From Chrysochromulina tobinii (lineage: Eukaryota; Haptophyta; Prymnesiales; Chrysochromulinaceae): a DNA stretch of 13,111 nucleotides. The translations under genes were made by a program, and so were the position numbers. Position 1 is the stretch's first letter. Each line of letters opens with the position of its first letter. Location: contig JWZX01001768.1 of the NCBI GenBank assembly GCA_001275005.1, positions 1-13,111 of the forward strand, in the 5' to 3' direction. The notes below the pieces were generated by a model, which did not search any database, was not told where the DNA came from, and saw nothing but the letters and a program-made list of their open reading frames with translations. Of this stretch, positions 11,548-13,111 are shown piece after piece.

Positions 11548-13111
11548 ATGAGCGGCCTCGAGGCGCGTCTGAGCAGCTTGGAGGCGGCAGAACGCGAGGC
11601 GAATGCTGCTGAGAAGGCCGTCAGGGAGGCCGAGGAGCGCATGATGCGTTTGAGCAAGGTGTCCGCCTCTCCGTCAAGGCCGATGCCGGAGCCTGCCCCA
11701 CTGCCCGCTCCGACGACCGCTACTGTGTACAGCGCGGCTGCTATGGACGACAAGGAGAAGGGCGATGATGATGACGACGACGAGCCCAAGGAGAAGAAGG
11801 AGCCCAACGATCCGTTTGCCGACGGCTTCGGTCCGTACCTCAACCACTCCCTCGACGAGCTTTTCAACCCATGGAAGAGCCCCATGAATTGGCTCCTGCT
11901 CTGCACGCCGTTCGCATACTATGGCCACCACTACGGCGGGGACGACGTGACGGTCTTCATTCTCTCGGTGCTGGCGATCGCGCCCATGGCCGAGCGCGTC
12001 AGCTACGTGACGGAGCAGCTCGCAATGCACACGTCGGAGACGATCGGCGGCCTTCTGAACGCGACCTTTGGCAACGTGACGGAGCTGATCGTGTCGCTCG
12101 TCGCGCTGTTCGGTGGCATGCTGCGCATCGTACAGGTCAGTCTGCTCGGCTCGATCCTCTCGAATCTGCTGCTCGTGCTCGGCTGCGCCTTCCTCGTCGG
12201 CGGCCTCAAGTACCCCGAGCAGAAGTACTCTCATAAGGCGCAGACGTTGAGCTTCGGCCTGCTGCTGCTGGCTGTGCTGTGCATTGCGATGCCGACGGTT
12301 CTCGAGATTACGCACGACGTCGAGTACCCGGAGCACAGCTCACTTGATGTGAGCCGCTCCATGTCACTCATGATGATCGTGACTTACTACCTCTACCTCG
12401 TCTTCCGTAAGCGCCCACGACGAGAGCGCCCATCGAATGCTCACAGGCTGTGAATGCTCGGCGGGCTCTGAATGCTCACAGGCCTCGCTGGCACCGCCGC
12501 GCTGCTGCTGCCGCCCCTGCGCTCCTGCGCCGCTCGGGTGCTTGGTGCCCCGTGCTCGGCGGCTTGGTGCACCATGCTCGGCTGCTTGGTGCCCCATGCT
12601 CGGCTGCCTTGGCCCTCCAATTTCCCAATCGGCCCTCCCAATCTCCCAATCTCCCAATCTCCCAATCTCCCAATCTCCCAATCGGCCCTCCCTATTGGTC
12701 CTCCCTATTGGTCTTCCCCCTTCGGGAACCATTATAATCACGCCTCGTCCTCATCACGATGCTTGCCCCGCGCGCGTCTCACAGAACTGTGCACGCACCA
12801 GCATATCTTCGAGGAGGGCAACGAAGACGAGGAGGACGACGAGGAGCGCGTGCTCGGCGTGACGGGCGCCATCTTCTGGCTCGCCATGATTACCGTCGGC
12901 ATCAGCTTCCTCTCTGAGTGGATGGTCGATGCCATCCGCGGTGCCGCCCATGGCCTTGGAGTTCCCGACCTCTTCCTTGGCACGATCATCATCCCGATCG
13001 TGGGCAACGCGGCCGAGCATGCGGCGGCGATCATCTTCGCGGCCAAGAATAAGATGGAGCTCTCGCTCGGCATCGCCGTGGGCAGCGCCACGCAGATCGC
13101 TCTCTTCGTCT
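11548..13111 (+). CDS. CAX-type Ca2+/H+ (cation/proton) antiporter, 3' end outside window
   Basis: Coding exons are 11548-12406 and 12785-13111; 395 residues are visible and the gene runs off the end. CAX proteins export Ca2+ or other divalent cations from the cytosol, typically into vacuoles, using the proton gradient. Diagnostic features are the two cation-binding repeats: GNVTELIVS (residues 175-183, in a hydrophobic stretch) and GNAAEH (360-365), followed by VGSATQIALFV. An acidic loop (EEGNEDEEDDEE, about 296-307) lies between the two halves, as in plant and fungal CAX. Joining the exons restores YLVFQLCTHQHIFEE, a conserved junction. The N-terminal ~90 residues are unlike the core: a charged helical segment (1-35), a Pro/Ala stretch and a D-rich run (73-79), possibly a regulatory tail. 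The ATG at 11548 has A at -3 and is preferred over 11278. The rest of the second half, with its remaining membrane helices, lies beyond the window. Confidence 0.9.
12435..12483. repeat. 17-18 base repeat in the CAX intron
   Basis: Three imperfect copies begin with GAATGCTC at 12435, 12452 and 12470; the first and third share GAATGCTCACAGGC. Confidence 0.65.
12532..12612. repeat. 22-base minisatellite in the CAX intron
   Basis: Three full copies of about GCTCGGCTGCTTGGTGCCCCAT at 12532, 12554 and 12576 and a partial fourth copy at 12598-12612. Copies differ by a few bases. Confidence 0.85.
12637..12684. repeat. 8-base minisatellite in the CAX intron
   Basis: Six tandem octamers CCCAATCT (the last CCCAATCG). 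Related single copies flank it upstream (12622-12631). Downstream, CCTATTGGTC occurs twice near 12691-12713. Because ATTGG is the reverse complement of CCAAT, the flanks could pair with the array in the pre-mRNA. Confidence 0.85.

Larger units (their letters stand above)
12407..12784 (+). other. Spliceosomal GT-AG intron in the CAX gene
   Basis: Donor C|GTAAGC at 12407 and acceptor CACAG|AA ending at 12784. Splicing (378 bases removed) creates the codon C+AA = Gln and joins two halves of a well-conserved CAX segment; reading through instead hits TGA at 12451. This is the only intron I can demonstrate in the window. It is almost entirely made of short tandem repeats, listed separately. Confidence 0.9.

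Noticed and set aside
12437-12862. Plus-strand ORFs of 95-141 codons across the CAX intron
   Set aside because: They arise from stop-poor minisatellites inside an intron whose removal restores a conserved CAX junction.

Overview
The window looks like nuclear DNA of a GC-rich unicellular eukaryote, most plausibly an alga. Grounds: a GT-AG intron in a plant-type CAX transporter, A or G at -3 of the chosen ATG starts of the three spliceable or minus-strand genes, a eukaryote-type WHEP domain, and a very large Sel1/RING protein. Haptophyte or another chromalveolate-type alga is my guess; the sequence alone does not fix the lineage.

Layout, left to right. (1) 3-218 (+): the C-terminal end of a gene with a WHEP domain, the helix-turn-helix appended to some aminoacyl-tRNA synthetases. 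(2) 492-1565 (-): an AlkB-like Fe(II)/2-oxoglutarate dioxygenase, convergent with gene 1. (3) 1838-8824 (+): one uninterrupted 2328-residue ORF that dominates the window. It has 21 Sel1-like repeats, a charged linker, 30 more Sel1-like repeats, a second nearly identical linker, an RGG box and a C-terminal C3HC4 RING finger. (4) 9146-9466 (+): a short ORF with a signal peptide and a methyltransferase motif I, probably a gene fragment, whose 3' end overlaps (5) antisense. (5) 9342-11264 (-): a two-domain methyltransferase resembling plant PMT proteins. (6) 11548-13111 (+): a CAX-type cation/proton antiporter, cut by the window edge, with one intron (12407-12784) full of minisatellites.

The genes do not form an operon-like pathway. 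Genes 2/3 and 5/6 are divergent pairs with short shared 5' regions; genes 1/2 and the 4/5 pair are convergent. The most unusual object is the Sel1-RING protein. It has 51 tandem 36-residue units in two arrays, variation concentrated at a few positions per unit, an internal duplication of array plus linker, and a single E3-ligase-like RING at the end. I read it as a candidate ubiquitin ligase with a very large, rapidly evolving protein-binding solenoid; that function is inference.
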